The notes: generated from the letters alone by a model not told the origin. A stretch of DNA of 64,000 bases from an uncultured Clostridia bacterium (GCA_947626105.1 CANQQY010000006.1:1-64000); one strand, 5' to 3'. Positions 42,116 to 50,709 are shown, counted from the stretch's first letter. Made by a program: numbers and translations.

Positions 42116-43435
42116 TCACAGAATGCTTTTTGCAACGTCATAGATGTCTCCCGCGCCGAGCACGAGAACCATATCCCCCTGCCGCACCCGCGATTGAAGC
42201 GTCATGCGCAATCTCTCGGGAGAGGAAATATAGGCGGCGGACGGGATATTGCCGGCAAGGCGGACGGCGCTGCCTTCGAAATCAAAGGGTTCGCGCGCCG
42301 CATACGTCTTGTAGATGATCGGAGCGTCCGCTTTTGAGAGGACTTCCACAAATTCGTCCATGAGATCGCGCGTCCGCGTGTAAGTGTGCGGCTGGAAAAC
42401 CAAATGGACCTTTCCCTCCGTGATCCGCTGCGCCGTGACGAGCGTCGCGGCGATCTCCCGCGGGTGATGGGCGTAGTCGCAGATGAGCGGCGCGCCCTGA
42501 AACTCCCCTACCTTTTCGAAACGCCTCCCTACGCCGCGGAAAGATTCGATCCCCGCCTTGATCTCCTCCGCGGAAAGTCCGAGAAGGCGGGCTCCCGCAT
42601 ACGCCGCAAGCGCATTCATGACATGGACGATCCCCACGACGCGAAGTTTCATGCGGATCATCGGGATCCCGTTTTCCTCTACCGTGAAGGCATACCGTTC
42701 CCCGTCGCTTCTAAGACAGGAGGCGCGGATCTCCCCGTTATGCAGTCCGAAGGAAAGCGCATGCGGGATCGAGCGGGCAAACACGTCGTCCGCGTTGACT
42801 ACCGCCTTTTCGGATTTTGCCGCAAAATCACGGTAGGCGTCCTGTAACTCCTCTTTCGTCTTATAGCAATCCGTATGGTCGCGGTCGCAATTCAGAACAA
42901 GCCCGACTTCGCTGTCGAGATGCAGAAAACTGCGGCGGAATTCGCATGCCTCCGTTACGAAATACTCTCCCCCCGTGCTGTGAAAATTTCCGAGGTCGAG
43001 ATCTTCGCCGCCGATATGGGAAGCAAACGGCTTATTGCTTTCGGCAAGGATATGGGCGAGCATGGAGCTCGTCGTCGTCTTTCCGTGGCACCCCGCGACG
43101 GAGATGACGTGCGGATAGTTCTTTGCAACGATCCCGAGAAGTTCGGCGCGGGAAAGGATCCTCTTGCCCGCCTTTTGGGCGCGGACGAGCTGTCTGTTCG
43201 TCGGAAGGATCGCCCCCGTTAAGATTACGGCGTTTTCGGTGATCTCTTCCTCTTCGCCGATGGAGACCGGGATCCCGCAAGCGCGAAGTTTCCGCGTGAA
43301 ATGCCCGTCGGACGCGTCGCTTCCGCGGACGGCGACCCCTTTTTCTTTCAAAAGCTGTGCGAGCGCGCTCATGCTCACGCCGCCTATCCCTATGAAATAA
43401 CAGCCCGTAATGACCTCGGAATCAATACAAAACAT
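42116..43435 (-). CDS. murC: UDP-N-acetylmuramate--L-alanine ligase MurC
   Basis: 439 residues. An N-terminal Rossmann block (YFIGIGGVSMSALAQLL) is followed by the ATP loop GCHGKTTT at 115-122, then NADDVFARS and CDYAHHPREI. It adds L-Ala to UDP-MurNAc, a cytoplasmic step of peptidoglycan synthesis. A -10-like TACTAT lies at 43441-43446, only five bases from the ATG at 43435, with no clear -35. This may be another message with little or no leader. It is divergent from spoVG. Confidence 0.96.
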   Translation of the reverse strand: MFCIDSEVITGCYFIGIGGVSMSALAQLLKEKGVAVRGSDASDGHFTRKLRACGIPVSIGEEEEITENAVILTGAILPTNRQLVRAQKAGKRILSRAELLGIVAKNYPHVISVAGCHGKTTTSSMLAHILAESNKPFASHIGGEDLDLGNFHSTGGEYFVTEACEFRRSFLHLDSEVGLVLNCDRDHTDCYKTKEELQDAYRDFAAKSEKAVVNADDVFARSIPHALSFGLHNGEIRASCLRSDGERYAFTVEENGIPMIRMKLRVVGIVHVMNALAAYAGARLLGLSAEEIKAGIESFRGVGRRFEKVGEFQGAPLICDYAHHPREIAATLVTAQRITEGKVHLVFQPHTYTRTRDLMDEFVEVLSKADAPIIYKTYAAREPFDFEGSAVRLAGNIPSAAYISSPERLRMTLQSRVRQGDMVLVLGAGDIYDVAKSIL

Positions 43436-43515
43436 GCTCCATAGTATTCCGTAACATAAAAATTTGGTGAAATTTTCTCTAATTTAACTAAATTTTTTCG
43501 ATAACTATTGAATTA

Positions 43516-43545
43516 TTTGGAAAAATGTGGTAACATTGTGAATAT
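43516..43545 (+). promoter_or_regulatory. Possible sigma-H promoter of spoVG
   Basis: TGGAAAAA (43518-43525) and GTGAAT (43538-43543) resemble the sigma-H pattern (AGGAWWW, then GAAT). Bacillus spoVG is a classic sigma-H gene. No sigma-A pair fits better in this AT-rich stretch. Confidence 0.45.
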
Positions 43546-43569
43546 AAAATTACATTTGGAGGGATACCT

Positions 43570-43851
43570 ATGAAAGTTGGAGATGTGAGGATACGTCAGG
43601 TACGCCATTCGGATGGAAAACTTCGAGCCGTGGCGTCTATTACGATTGATGAATGCTTTGTCGTGCATGACATCAGAATTTTTGAGCGCGAGGGAACGCT
43701 CCTCGTCGCCATGCCAAGCCGAAAATCGTCGGACGGCGGGTATAAAGACATCGCGCACCCCCTCAATACGGAGACGCGCGAATATATTCAGGGCGTGATC
43801 CTTGACGCTTACAAAAAGTTCCTTGAAGAACAAACGACAGATGCGGAGTAA
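43570..43851 (+). CDS. spoVG: SpoVG, RNA/DNA-binding regulator
   Basis: 93 residues. The family pattern is complete: MKVGDVRIRQV at the start, ALASITIDE-type block here AVASITIDECFVVHDIRIFE, then VAMPSRKSSDGGYKDIAHPL and a terminal helix. SpoVG binds nucleic acid, influences cell division and virulence, and acts in sporulation in Bacillus. The start follows TTGGAGGG. A terminator follows 4 bases after the stop. Confidence 0.97.
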   Translation: MKVGDVRIRQVRHSDGKLRAVASITIDECFVVHDIRIFEREGTLLVAMPSRKSSDGGYKDIAHPLNTETREYIQGVILDAYKKFLEEQTTDAE

Positions 43852-43855
43852 AAGT

Positions 43856-43889
43856 CCCCGCCGGTAATGCCGGCGGGGTTCATTTTTTT
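43856..43889 (+). terminator. Terminator of spoVG
   Basis: CCCCGCCGG and CCGGCGGGG pair around TAATG and are followed by TTCATTTTTTT. Confidence 0.92.
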
Positions 43890-44466
43890 ATAGACCGAGC
43901 AAGGAGAGCGCGTTTTTCACGAAGAGGCGGAGTTCTTCTTTCGACCCATTGTTTTCGATGCAGATCACCCCTTCCTTTCGCCGCTCCTCATCGGAGAGCT
44001 GTGCGGCGATGCGGCGGGAGATCGCCTCTTCGGAAAGCCCGTCCCGCGCCATCACCGAACATATCCGCAGATCCTCTTTCCGTTCGACTGCAAGAACGCC
44101 GTCGAACAGCTTTTCGTATCCCCCCTCAAACAGGAGCGGGACTTCGGCAAACGATACGGCATGCGCATTCATCTGCGCAAAGAGTTCTTCCATAATGCGC
44201 GGATGCGAAAATGCCTCTATCTTGCGGCGGGCAGCTTCATCAGAAAACACAAGCGCGGAAATCGCTGTCTTATCGGGCTCACCCGCTTTGATACAGGACG
44301 GAAACAGCGCTTTGAGCGCTTCGAGATACGCTTTGTCCTTCCAGAGCGCACGCGAGATCTCGTCACAGGAAAAAACGGGATAGCCAAACTCTTTCAGGAT
44401 CCCGCAAACGGCGGTTTTGCCGCTTCCGATCCCGCCCGTCACGGCATATTTTTTACTTTGCGTCAT
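43888..44466 (-). CDS. coaE: Dephospho-CoA kinase
   Basis: 192 residues from the ATG at 44466. The P-loop GGIGSGKT is at 11-18, followed by CDEISRALW and, in the middle, VPLLFEGGYEKLFDGVLAV, all typical of CoaE. It catalyses the last step of coenzyme A synthesis. The coding start overlaps the end of polA by 14 bases, the usual polA-coaE order of Firmicutes (mutM is absent between them). Confidence 0.94.
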   Translation of the reverse strand: MTQSKKYAVTGGIGSGKTAVCGILKEFGYPVFSCDEISRALWKDKAYLEALKALFPSCIKAGEPDKTAISALVFSDEAARRKIEAFSHPRIMEELFAQMNAHAVSFAEVPLLFEGGYEKLFDGVLAVERKEDLRICSVMARDGLSEEAISRRIAAQLSDEERRKEGVICIENNGSKEELRLFVKNALSLLGL

Positions 44467-46999
44467 ACCAACTCTTTCCGACGGATACCTCGGCAATGAG
44501 CGGAACGTTCAATTCCACCGCCTTTTCCATCTCCTCTTTTAAGATCTTCTTTGCCTGCTCCGTCTCTTCAAGGGGAACGTCGAGGATCAATTCGTCGTGG
44601 ACTTGAAGGACGAGCATCGCCTGCATCCCCTCCTGCTTCAACCGTTTGCAAACCGCCAGCATCGCGATCTTGATGATGTCCGCCGCGCTTCCTTGAAGGG
44701 GCATGTTCATGGCGGCGCGTTCCCCGAACGAACGCTGGTTGTAATTGGGGGATTTCAGCTCTGGAATGTAGCGTTTTCTGCCCAAAATGGTCTTAATATA
44801 TCCGTTTTCCTTGGCGAAGCGCACGCTCTCATCCATATATTGTTTTACTTCGGGATTCGCTTCGAAATATCGGTTGATGTAACTTTGCGCTTCCGCCTGC
44901 GTCGTTCCGACGTCCTTGGCGAGCCCGAAAGCGCTCATTCCGTAAATGATCCCGAAATTCACGCTCTTGGCGCGCCTCCGCTGCAACGGCGTCACTTCGG
45001 AAATGGGTATGCCAAAGACGAGGGAAGCCGTGGCGGCGTGGATATCGTCCCCCCGCCTGTATGCCTCCGCAAGTTTACGGCAGCCCGAAAAATGCGCGAG
45101 GAGCCTTAGCTCGATCTGGGAATAATCCGCGTCCACAAAGACGTGCCCGGGGCGCGCGATAAATAGTTTCCTGAGCTCCCTACCCTCGTCCGTTTTAACG
45201 GGAATGTTCTGTAAATTCGGGTTTGCGCTCGACAGCCGCCCCGTCGTCGTCATCGTCTGGTTGTACGTCGTATGGATGACCCCTCCCGTGACGAGCGGGC
45301 GGATCCCGTCGATGTAAGTCGATTGCAGTTTCTGGATCTCGCGGTAACGGAGGATCAAGCGGACGATCTCGTGCTCCTCCGCAAGGCGTTCCAAGACGTC
45401 CGCGCTCGTCGAATACCCGCCGCGCGAATTTCTCTTCGCCCCCTTCGGATCGAAGCCGAGCTTGTCGAAGAGGACTTCAGAAAGCTGAAAGGGCGAATTG
45501 ATGTTAAAGTTCTCGACGCCTGCGAGGGTATAGATCTGTTCGGACAAAGAAGAAAGTTCGCGCGTGAATTTCTCGGAAAATTCGGGAAACTTATCGGTAT
45601 CCACGCAGACGCCCGCCCGTTCCATGCCGAACAGCACCCCGATCAGGGGAAGTTCGATGTTTCGGTAAAGTTCCTCTTCCGCAGTCCCCTTTGTTTTCTT
45701 GATCGCTTCCCGATAGGCGAGCATGAGCCCGTACGCGCTGTTTTCATCCGGAAGATCGTAATCTTTGACAAACTGCGAAGGGCTCACCAGCCGAAGATTG
45801 GAGTCCGCGAGATAGCGCAGGAGCGAGACGTCCTCGACGCGGCATCTAACCTCGACGCCGATCTCCGAAAAACGGTGGAGAAGATATTTAAGGTCGGGAA
45901 CGATCGCCAGCCGATCGCCCGAGAACAGCCCTTCGATGACGGGGAGAAGCTCGCCGAAGAAAAAGCCGTTTTGCAAAAAATTCTCGCGCAGGGGGAAAAT
46001 GTACTCGGTTTTTCCCGAAAATACATGGCAGGAACTCGCTTCAAGGCAAAAAGAGAACTCTTTAATTTCGGGGATCAGAGCCATAAAACTGCCGATATCG
46101 GTACAATTTACGGTATCGACGGACAACTTTTTGGTCTGCACGAAATATTCGTTGTCTACAAGCGAACGGAATTCGAGCTTCGAAAAATATTCGCGCGCTT
46201 CCTCCGGGAAGGGAAGCGTAAGTATACAGTCCTCCAAAGTCGTATCGAGCGGAACATTCAGAATGATCGTCGCGAGCGTATGCGAAAGGTCCGCCATCAC
46301 CCTCCCCTCTTCAAGTTTCCTTTTCAGGGAAGCGGAGAGTTCGTCCAAATGGCGGTAGATCTCCTCTACGGTGCCGTAGCGGCGGAGAAGTTCCATTGCG
46401 CTCTTGGGACCCACCCCCTTGACGCCGGGGATATTGTCCGAAGAGTCGCCCATGAGCGCCTTCTCCTCAATGATTTGGAGCGGCATGAGACCGACTTTTT
46501 CGTAAAAATTTCCATTTGACAGAAGGTCGATCTCCGTCACGCCCCGCTTTGTAAAACAGACGCTCACATTCTCGTTGACAAGCTGGTAGGAATCCCTGTC
46601 CCCCGTATAGATCAAAACGTCTGTATCGGGGAATTTGCGGGAGAGCGTCCCGATCACGTCGTCCGCTTCGAAGCCCTCTTTTTCAACGATGCAGATCCGC
46701 ATGGCGCGGAGCGCCTCTTTCAGCATGGGAACCTGTACGACAAGTTCCTCGGGCATGGGCGAGCGGGTCGCCTTGTATGCGTCGTACATCTTATGGCGAA
46801 ACGTGGGCGCATGAAGGTCGAACGCGACCGCAAAATATTCGGGCGAGACCGTATCAATGATCTTAAAGATGAGCTTTACAAACCCGAAAATGCCGTTCGT
46901 CGGGACGCCGTCCTTGGTCGTGAAGATGTTCATCGCATAAAAAGCCCTGTTCAAAAGACTGTTGCCGTCCACCAGAACAAGTTTTTTTCTTTCGCCCAT
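44453..46999 (-). CDS. polA: DNA polymerase I
   Basis: 848 residues. The 5' nuclease domain (KKLVLVDGNSLLNRAFYAMN; GDSSDNIPGVKGVGPKSA) is followed by a degenerate 3'-5' exonuclease domain and the polymerase domain. The exonuclease DxE motif is not seen (only FSFCLEASS), so proofreading is probably lost, as in many Firmicutes. The polymerase has VDADYSQIELRLLAHF (motif A), RRAKSVNFGIIYGMSAFG (motif B) and VHDELILD (motif C). The start at 46999 has GAGGTG upstream and its own promoter. Confidence 0.96.
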   Translation of the reverse strand: MGERKKLVLVDGNSLLNRAFYAMNIFTTKDGVPTNGIFGFVKLIFKIIDTVSPEYFAVAFDLHAPTFRHKMYDAYKATRSPMPEELVVQVPMLKEALRAMRICIVEKEGFEADDVIGTLSRKFPDTDVLIYTGDRDSYQLVNENVSVCFTKRGVTEIDLLSNGNFYEKVGLMPLQIIEEKALMGDSSDNIPGVKGVGPKSAMELLRRYGTVEEIYRHLDELSASLKRKLEEGRVMADLSHTLATIILNVPLDTTLEDCILTLPFPEEAREYFSKLEFRSLVDNEYFVQTKKLSVDTVNCTDIGSFMALIPEIKEFSFCLEASSCHVFSGKTEYIFPLRENFLQNGFFFGELLPVIEGLFSGDRLAIVPDLKYLLHRFSEIGVEVRCRVEDVSLLRYLADSNLRLVSPSQFVKDYDLPDENSAYGLMLAYREAIKKTKGTAEEELYRNIELPLIGVLFGMERAGVCVDTDKFPEFSEKFTRELSSLSEQIYTLAGVENFNINSPFQLSEVLFDKLGFDPKGAKRNSRGGYSTSADVLERLAEEHEIVRLILRYREIQKLQSTYIDGIRPLVTGGVIHTTYNQTMTTTGRLSSANPNLQNIPVKTDEGRELRKLFIARPGHVFVDADYSQIELRLLAHFSGCRKLAEAYRRGDDIHAATASLVFGIPISEVTPLQRRRAKSVNFGIIYGMSAFGLAKDVGTTQAEAQSYINRYFEANPEVKQYMDESVRFAKENGYIKTILGRKRYIPELKSPNYNQRSFGERAAMNMPLQGSAADIIKIAMLAVCKRLKQEGMQAMLVLQVHDELILDVPLEETEQAKKILKEEMEKAVELNVPLIAEVSVGKSWYDAK

Positions 47000-47020
47000 A
47001 TGATTCACCTCTTTTCGGAT

Positions 47021-47049
47021 ATTGTACCATGCTTTTCTTTTTTTTGCAA
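47021..47049 (-). promoter_or_regulatory. Promoter of polA-coaE
   Basis: Minus strand: -35 TTGCAA (47044-47049), spacer 17, -10 TACAAT (47021-47026). The leader is about 15 bases and carries GAGGTG. Confidence 0.8.
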
Positions 47050-47107
47050 GAAAATCGGGGAAATCGCTTGCTTTTTTCCCGGCTTTATTATATAATTCCA
47101 TTGTTGC

Positions 47108-47194
47108 GCCGGTGTGGTGGAATTGGCAGACGCGCTGGACTCAAAATCCTGTGGTAGTGATACCGTATCGGTTCGACCCCGATCACCGGCACCA
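47108..47194 (+). tRNA. tRNA-Leu (anticodon CAA)
   Basis: Acceptor GCCGGTG pairs with CACCGGC, with encoded CCA at 47192-47194. The anticodon loop is CTCAAAA (anticodon CAA). A long variable arm (TGTGGTAGTGATACCGTA) marks a class II leucine tRNA, and the T loop is GGTTCGACCCC. It is transcribed divergently from polA. The 3' end, GATCACCGGCAC, is repeated at 47345-47356. Confidence 0.97.
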
Positions 47195-47199
47195 GAAAA

Positions 47200-47454
47200 C
47201 GCCCCCTATAAAGGAGCGTTTTTTTGGTGCCGTGAAGGGATCGGACAATTCGTTCGACCCCGCGCGAGAAGGCGGGCGCGGAATGTGGAGTTTTTCGCTC
47301 TGCCGACCCCGCCGACGAAGCTCTCGAGCCGCTTGCGGCGAAGAGATCACCGGCACTGTGTTGCTATGAGCTTTTGCGCCCCCTATAAAGGGGCGTTTTT
47401 TTGGTGCCGTGAAGGGATCGGACAATTCGTTCGACCCCGCGCGAGAAGGCGGGC
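47200..47454. repeat. Two 78-bp direct repeats with terminators downstream of tRNA-Leu
   Basis: Copies are 47200-47277 and 47377-47454, differing at one base. Each starts with a terminator, CGCCCC then CTATAAA then GG(A/G)GCG and seven T, then GGTGCCGTGAAGGGATCGG and a segment with GTTCGACCCCGCGCG that looks like a tRNA T arm. The first copy terminates tRNA-Leu. The second is preceded by a duplicate of the tRNA 3' end. A related 43-base piece is at 48982-49024. No gene is seen in 47195-47781. Confidence 0.88.
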
Positions 47455-47590
47455 AGGAAGCTCGCCGACGGGCGTACGTGGAACCGAGAAGGTGTCTCGC
47501 TGCCCCCTTTCAGGGGAAAATCTCCGCCCCCCTCGCTTCCCCTCGTAGGGGAAGTACCCGCGTTAGCGGGGGATAGGGTTTTCGAAACCC

Positions 47591-47737
47591 CTCTGTCACT
47601 CGCGTTGCTCGTGACATCTCCCCTGGAAGGGGCGACAAGAGCCTCTGTCACTCGTAAACTCGTGACATCTCCCCTATGAGGGGCGACAAAAGCTTCTCAC
47701 TCGCGTTGCTCGTGACATCGTCTCATGCGGCGACAAG
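47591..47737. repeat. Three tandem intergenic repeats of about 50 bp
   Basis: Units start at 47591, 47643 and 47694. Each has TCACTCG...CGTGACATC with the hairpin GTCAC/GTGAC, and ends in CCCCT...AGGGGCGACAA. The third is shorter. Units are too few and too irregular for a CRISPR array. Confidence 0.75.
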
Positions 47738-47781
47738 TAACACCCCTTCCGTTCGACCCCCGCGGAAGTCGGGAACAAAAC

Positions 47782-48882
47782 TCACACAACGATCAGCGGA
47801 ACGAGCATTTCGTCGGTGAGCGAAGTGTGGTGCCCCTTAAACGGGTGGGAGCGGGGCGTGAGGTTCATTATCTTTTTCGTCGTACCGACGGCGATATAGT
47901 CGCCGAGCAGGCGTGCATGTTCGCCTCTCATATTTCCGCCGAAATAGTTCTCGCAGATGAGCTGCTCCGTAGGAAACAGCGCAAAATCTTTTCCGTATTT
48001 TTCGAGAAACAGCGTTTCGAATGCCCTCTCCCTCCCCTCTTTCACCTTGAAGGCGGTCGCCCGCGCCTCCAAATATGGTCTCCATTCAAGAAGAGAAAGG
48101 AGATCTTCATCCAAATACAGATCATACCTGCCGTCGATATCCACCTGCCCGTGGTCGGCTGTCACGATCAGGAGCGTGTCCTTTTTTTCGCGCGCGAACC
48201 CTTCGACGCTACGCTCCAATGCGCCGATCGTCTCCTTCGCCTTCGCCGAAGTCACCCCGAAGCGATGCATCACCGCATCGGGCTGTGTGCAATAGGCATA
48301 GACGAACTGTTTCCCATCCTTCGCGCATACCCGTTTCAACTGCAAAAACAACTCGTCTATGCTCGTCCAAACGTACCTGTTCTCCTCTTCCTGCCCGAAG
48401 TGCGGCACGACGACATTGACCGTATATTCGCCCGAAGTGCGGCGGTAGAACGGGGTTGTGGGCAGCCTGCGCCTTGCAAACCCGTGCGGGACGGCTTCTC
48501 CCGTATAGGAATCGACGTCCTCGAAGATATCGACAGCCCTTTTCAGTTCTTCGAAATATAAGCTCCAACCGAACCAACCGTGCTCCATCGGATAGGAATT
48601 CGTCTGAATGGAGGTCGTCGCGTTGGTCGTCGTCGAAGGAAAGACGGACGTGAGCACGCGCGTGACGTTCTTCCGGAAAAAGCCGCTTGGGGCGGCATTT
48701 CTTTCAAGCGGATGCATTCCCATTCCGTCCAAGAGAAGAAAGACGACGTTTTTATACCCCCCGCGTAGGGCGTTTGAAAGCTCAAAAAGCTCGGGCTTGT
48801 CGTTTTGTGCCCCTAAAAACGCCGCAAGGCTCGCGGATAGATTGACAATGCTTCTTTCAAAATCTGGCTTTATGAGCTCCAT
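47782..48882 (-). CDS. Alkaline phosphatase superfamily phosphodiesterase (nucleotide pyrophosphatase type)
   Basis: 366 residues. Metal and nucleophile motifs in order: VVFLLLDGMGMHPL (Asp 52), SVFPSTTTNATTS with the nucleophile Thr near 85, CTQPDAVMHRFG (Asp and His), VTADHGQVD, and HPFKGHHTSLTDEM. This is the NPP/PglZ-like phosphodiesterase fold with two zinc sites. There is no signal peptide, so it should be cytoplasmic; the substrate is unknown. It stands alone between repeat regions. Confidence 0.82.
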   Translation of the reverse strand: MELIKPDFERSIVNLSASLAAFLGAQNDKPELFELSNALRGGYKNVVFLLLDGMGMHPLERNAAPSGFFRKNVTRVLTSVFPSTTTNATTSIQTNSYPMEHGWFGWSLYFEELKRAVDIFEDVDSYTGEAVPHGFARRRLPTTPFYRRTSGEYTVNVVVPHFGQEEENRYVWTSIDELFLQLKRVCAKDGKQFVYAYCTQPDAVMHRFGVTSAKAKETIGALERSVEGFAREKKDTLLIVTADHGQVDIDGRYDLYLDEDLLSLLEWRPYLEARATAFKVKEGRERAFETLFLEKYGKDFALFPTEQLICENYFGGNMRGEHARLLGDYIAVGTTKKIMNLTPRSHPFKGHHTSLTDEMLVPLIVV

Positions 48883-48981
48883 CGACGCACCTCCGCTTTG
48901 ATTGTATCATAAAACCGCGCCCCGCGCAAGGCGAATGCATAGAAAAAACCAACCCAATTCTGTTTGAATTGGATTGGGCGT

Positions 48982-49024
48982 GGTGCCGTGACGGGATCAG
49001 GCAATTCGTTCGGCCCCGCGCGAG
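48982..49024. repeat. Third copy of the tRNA-associated repeat core
   Basis: GGTGCCGTGACGGGATCAGG and the following CAATTCGTTCGGCCCCGCGCG match 47226-47268 with four changes. Just before it, CCAATTC and GAATTGG form a hairpin (48953-48974). The 183-bp gap 48883-49065 otherwise holds no gene. Confidence 0.8.
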
Positions 49025-49065
49025 GACGAAAATCGCCCCACCGATTCCATACTCCGCTCTCATTT

Positions 49066-49494
49066 CTATTTATACATAAAAACATGCTCGGCTATATGAT
49101 TGTCCCTTACCGTTACAAGATTTTCATGCGTCAAAATCCCAGCGTCGAACGCCTCTTGCAGCGAGTAAAATTCATGGTCTTTCCAAACCCTAAGAGGGTA
49201 TCCGGCATAATTGTAACGAAATTCCACTCCGTCGACCGTTTCTTCACCCTCCTCTCCGGGCACCAAGTCGTGCTTCAATATGACAACATGGACGTCCCCA
49301 AACTCACCGTAGCACTCGACGATCACCTTATCTTCCGTTTTGACCCGCTCTTTCCATTCGTCACCTATCTTTTCATGCACGGATCGGTCGTCAAACTCGG
49401 CTTGGCCGTCCTGCTCGCCTCGGTTACACGCAGAAATGGAAAACGAAAAGCAAATAATCAACAAGACTGTTAAGAATAATTGTGATTTCTTCAT
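49066..49494 (-). CDS. Putative lipoprotein
   Basis: 142 residues from the ATG at 49494, which has GGAGG upstream. The N-terminus is a lipoprotein signal: KK, a hydrophobic stretch LFLTVLLIICFSFSIS and a cysteine in SISAC. The mature part is acidic. The C-terminus, WKDHEFYSLQEAFDAGILTH, resembles a short domain seen at the end of many clostridial hypothetical proteins. Function unknown. A longer frame to 49629 exists but lacks a signal at its start. Confidence 0.72.
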   Translation of the reverse strand: MKKSQLFLTVLLIICFSFSISACNRGEQDGQAEFDDRSVHEKIGDEWKERVKTEDKVIVECYGEFGDVHVVILKHDLVPGEEGEETVDGVEFRYNYAGYPLRVWKDHEFYSLQEAFDAGILTHENLVTVRDNHIAEHVFMYK

Positions 49495-49664
49495 AGAACC
49501 TCCGCCTTCATATCTGTTTATCGTACACTCGAAAGCCACGCTTTCCATATCGCAAGAAGGCTTCCCGAAAATTAAAACGTTTCGGAAAACGCTTTTGTGA
49601 CGCTTTTCGAAAAAAAGAAAGCAAATCAAAGGTCTGTCCCATCTGTTTTCTTACGATGATTGCA

Positions 49665-49693
49665 TTGATATTTTTGTCGCAATATGCTATAAT
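49665..49693 (+). promoter_or_regulatory. Promoter of the DUF1848 gene
   Basis: TTGATA (49665-49670), spacer 17, extended -10 TGC then TATAAT (49688-49693). Confidence 0.8.
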
Positions 49694-49738
49694 CCTTGTA
49701 ACGCTTCCGTCCGTGATACTTTTCTTTGGGGGAAACCG

Positions 49739-50683
49739 ATGATCCTTAACGTGGGACTTAGAACGGATATCGTTCATCATTATCATGAATGGCTCTTCAA
49801 CCGTTTCGACGAGGGAATCGTCTATGCACGGAATCCCCTCTTTGAAAGACGCATCAATATCTATGAACTTACGCCCGAAAAAATCGATGCGGTCGTCTTC
49901 TGTTCCAAAAATTATCGGCCCGCCCTCGAAAGGATCGACGAGATCGCAAGCCGTTACCGCACCTATTTTTTCTATACGATAACGGGATATGAAGAAGATC
50001 TCGAGCCCACATCTCCCCCCATTCGGGAGCGGATCGAAACGCTCAAAGAGCTCTCGAGAATCGTCGGAAAGGAAAAACTCGTCTGGCGGTACGACCCCGT
50101 TCTGCTCACAAAAAAATATACGGTGGCGCGGCATATGGAGACATTTGCGGCTCTTTCCGAAGAGATCGCTCCCTTCGTGAGCGGCGCCGTGTTCTCCTTT
50201 GTGGAGATGTTCATCAAAATCGGACACCGCATCCCCGACGTGACTATGATAACGAAGGCGCAGAAGCATGAGATTGCGAAGGGCTTGGGGACGATCGCAC
50301 AAAAGAACCGTCTCCCCTTGCAGATCTGCTGTGCGGAGACGGGTTACGAGGAATACGGGATCAAGCGCACGGGCTGCGTCACGCTCGAAGCGCTGGGACG
50401 GGCGAACAAATGCAGTTTCCGTTCGATGCCGCATCTCGGGAACAAGGCAGGTTGCCTGTGCATCGTCAGCCGCGACGTGGGATGGTATGATTCCTGCCCG
50501 AGCGAATGCAAATATTGCAACGCAAACAGAGGGATCGAAAGCGTCCGCGATAACTTTCTCCGCCATGATCCCGCCTCCCCCCTTCTCATCGGGCACGTCC
50601 ATAAGAACGACCAGTTGATGCACGGGATCCAGAACAGCTTTCTGCTGCACGACGGCAGACAGATCTCTCTCTTCGATCTGTAA
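49739..50683 (+). CDS. DUF1848 family protein
   Basis: 314 residues. The start ILNVGLRTDIVHHYHEWLFN and the middle VVFCSKNYRPALERID match DUF1848. The C-terminus has a cysteine cluster, GCLCIVSRDVGWYDSCPSEC followed by KYCNA, with five or six cysteines placed to hold a metal or iron-sulfur cluster. The reaction is unknown; a radical SAM-like TIM barrel has been suggested for this family, which I treat as inference. The ribosome site is GGGGG. It has its own promoter and terminator. Confidence 0.85.
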   Translation: MILNVGLRTDIVHHYHEWLFNRFDEGIVYARNPLFERRINIYELTPEKIDAVVFCSKNYRPALERIDEIASRYRTYFFYTITGYEEDLEPTSPPIRERIETLKELSRIVGKEKLVWRYDPVLLTKKYTVARHMETFAALSEEIAPFVSGAVFSFVEMFIKIGHRIPDVTMITKAQKHEIAKGLGTIAQKNRLPLQICCAETGYEEYGIKRTGCVTLEALGRANKCSFRSMPHLGNKAGCLCIVSRDVGWYDSCPSECKYCNANRGIESVRDNFLRHDPASPLLIGHVHKNDQLMHGIQNSFLLHDGRQISLFDL

Positions 50684-50686
50684 AAG

Positions 50687-50709
50687 ATCCGCCTTTACGG
50701 GCGGATTTC
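50687..50709. terminator. Terminator between DUF1848 and the rRNA methyltransferase gene
   Basis: ATCCGCC and GGCGGAT pair around TTTACG, followed by a T-rich tract. It overlaps the 3' end of the convergent gene and can serve both. Confidence 0.75.

Noticed and set aside
47114..47548. Plus-strand open frame over the tRNA and repeats
   Set aside because: It starts inside tRNA-Leu and runs through the terminators and repeats; no coding signal.
47591..47737. Possible CRISPR array
   Set aside because: Only three irregular units, repeats and spacers not distinct, no cas genes nearby.
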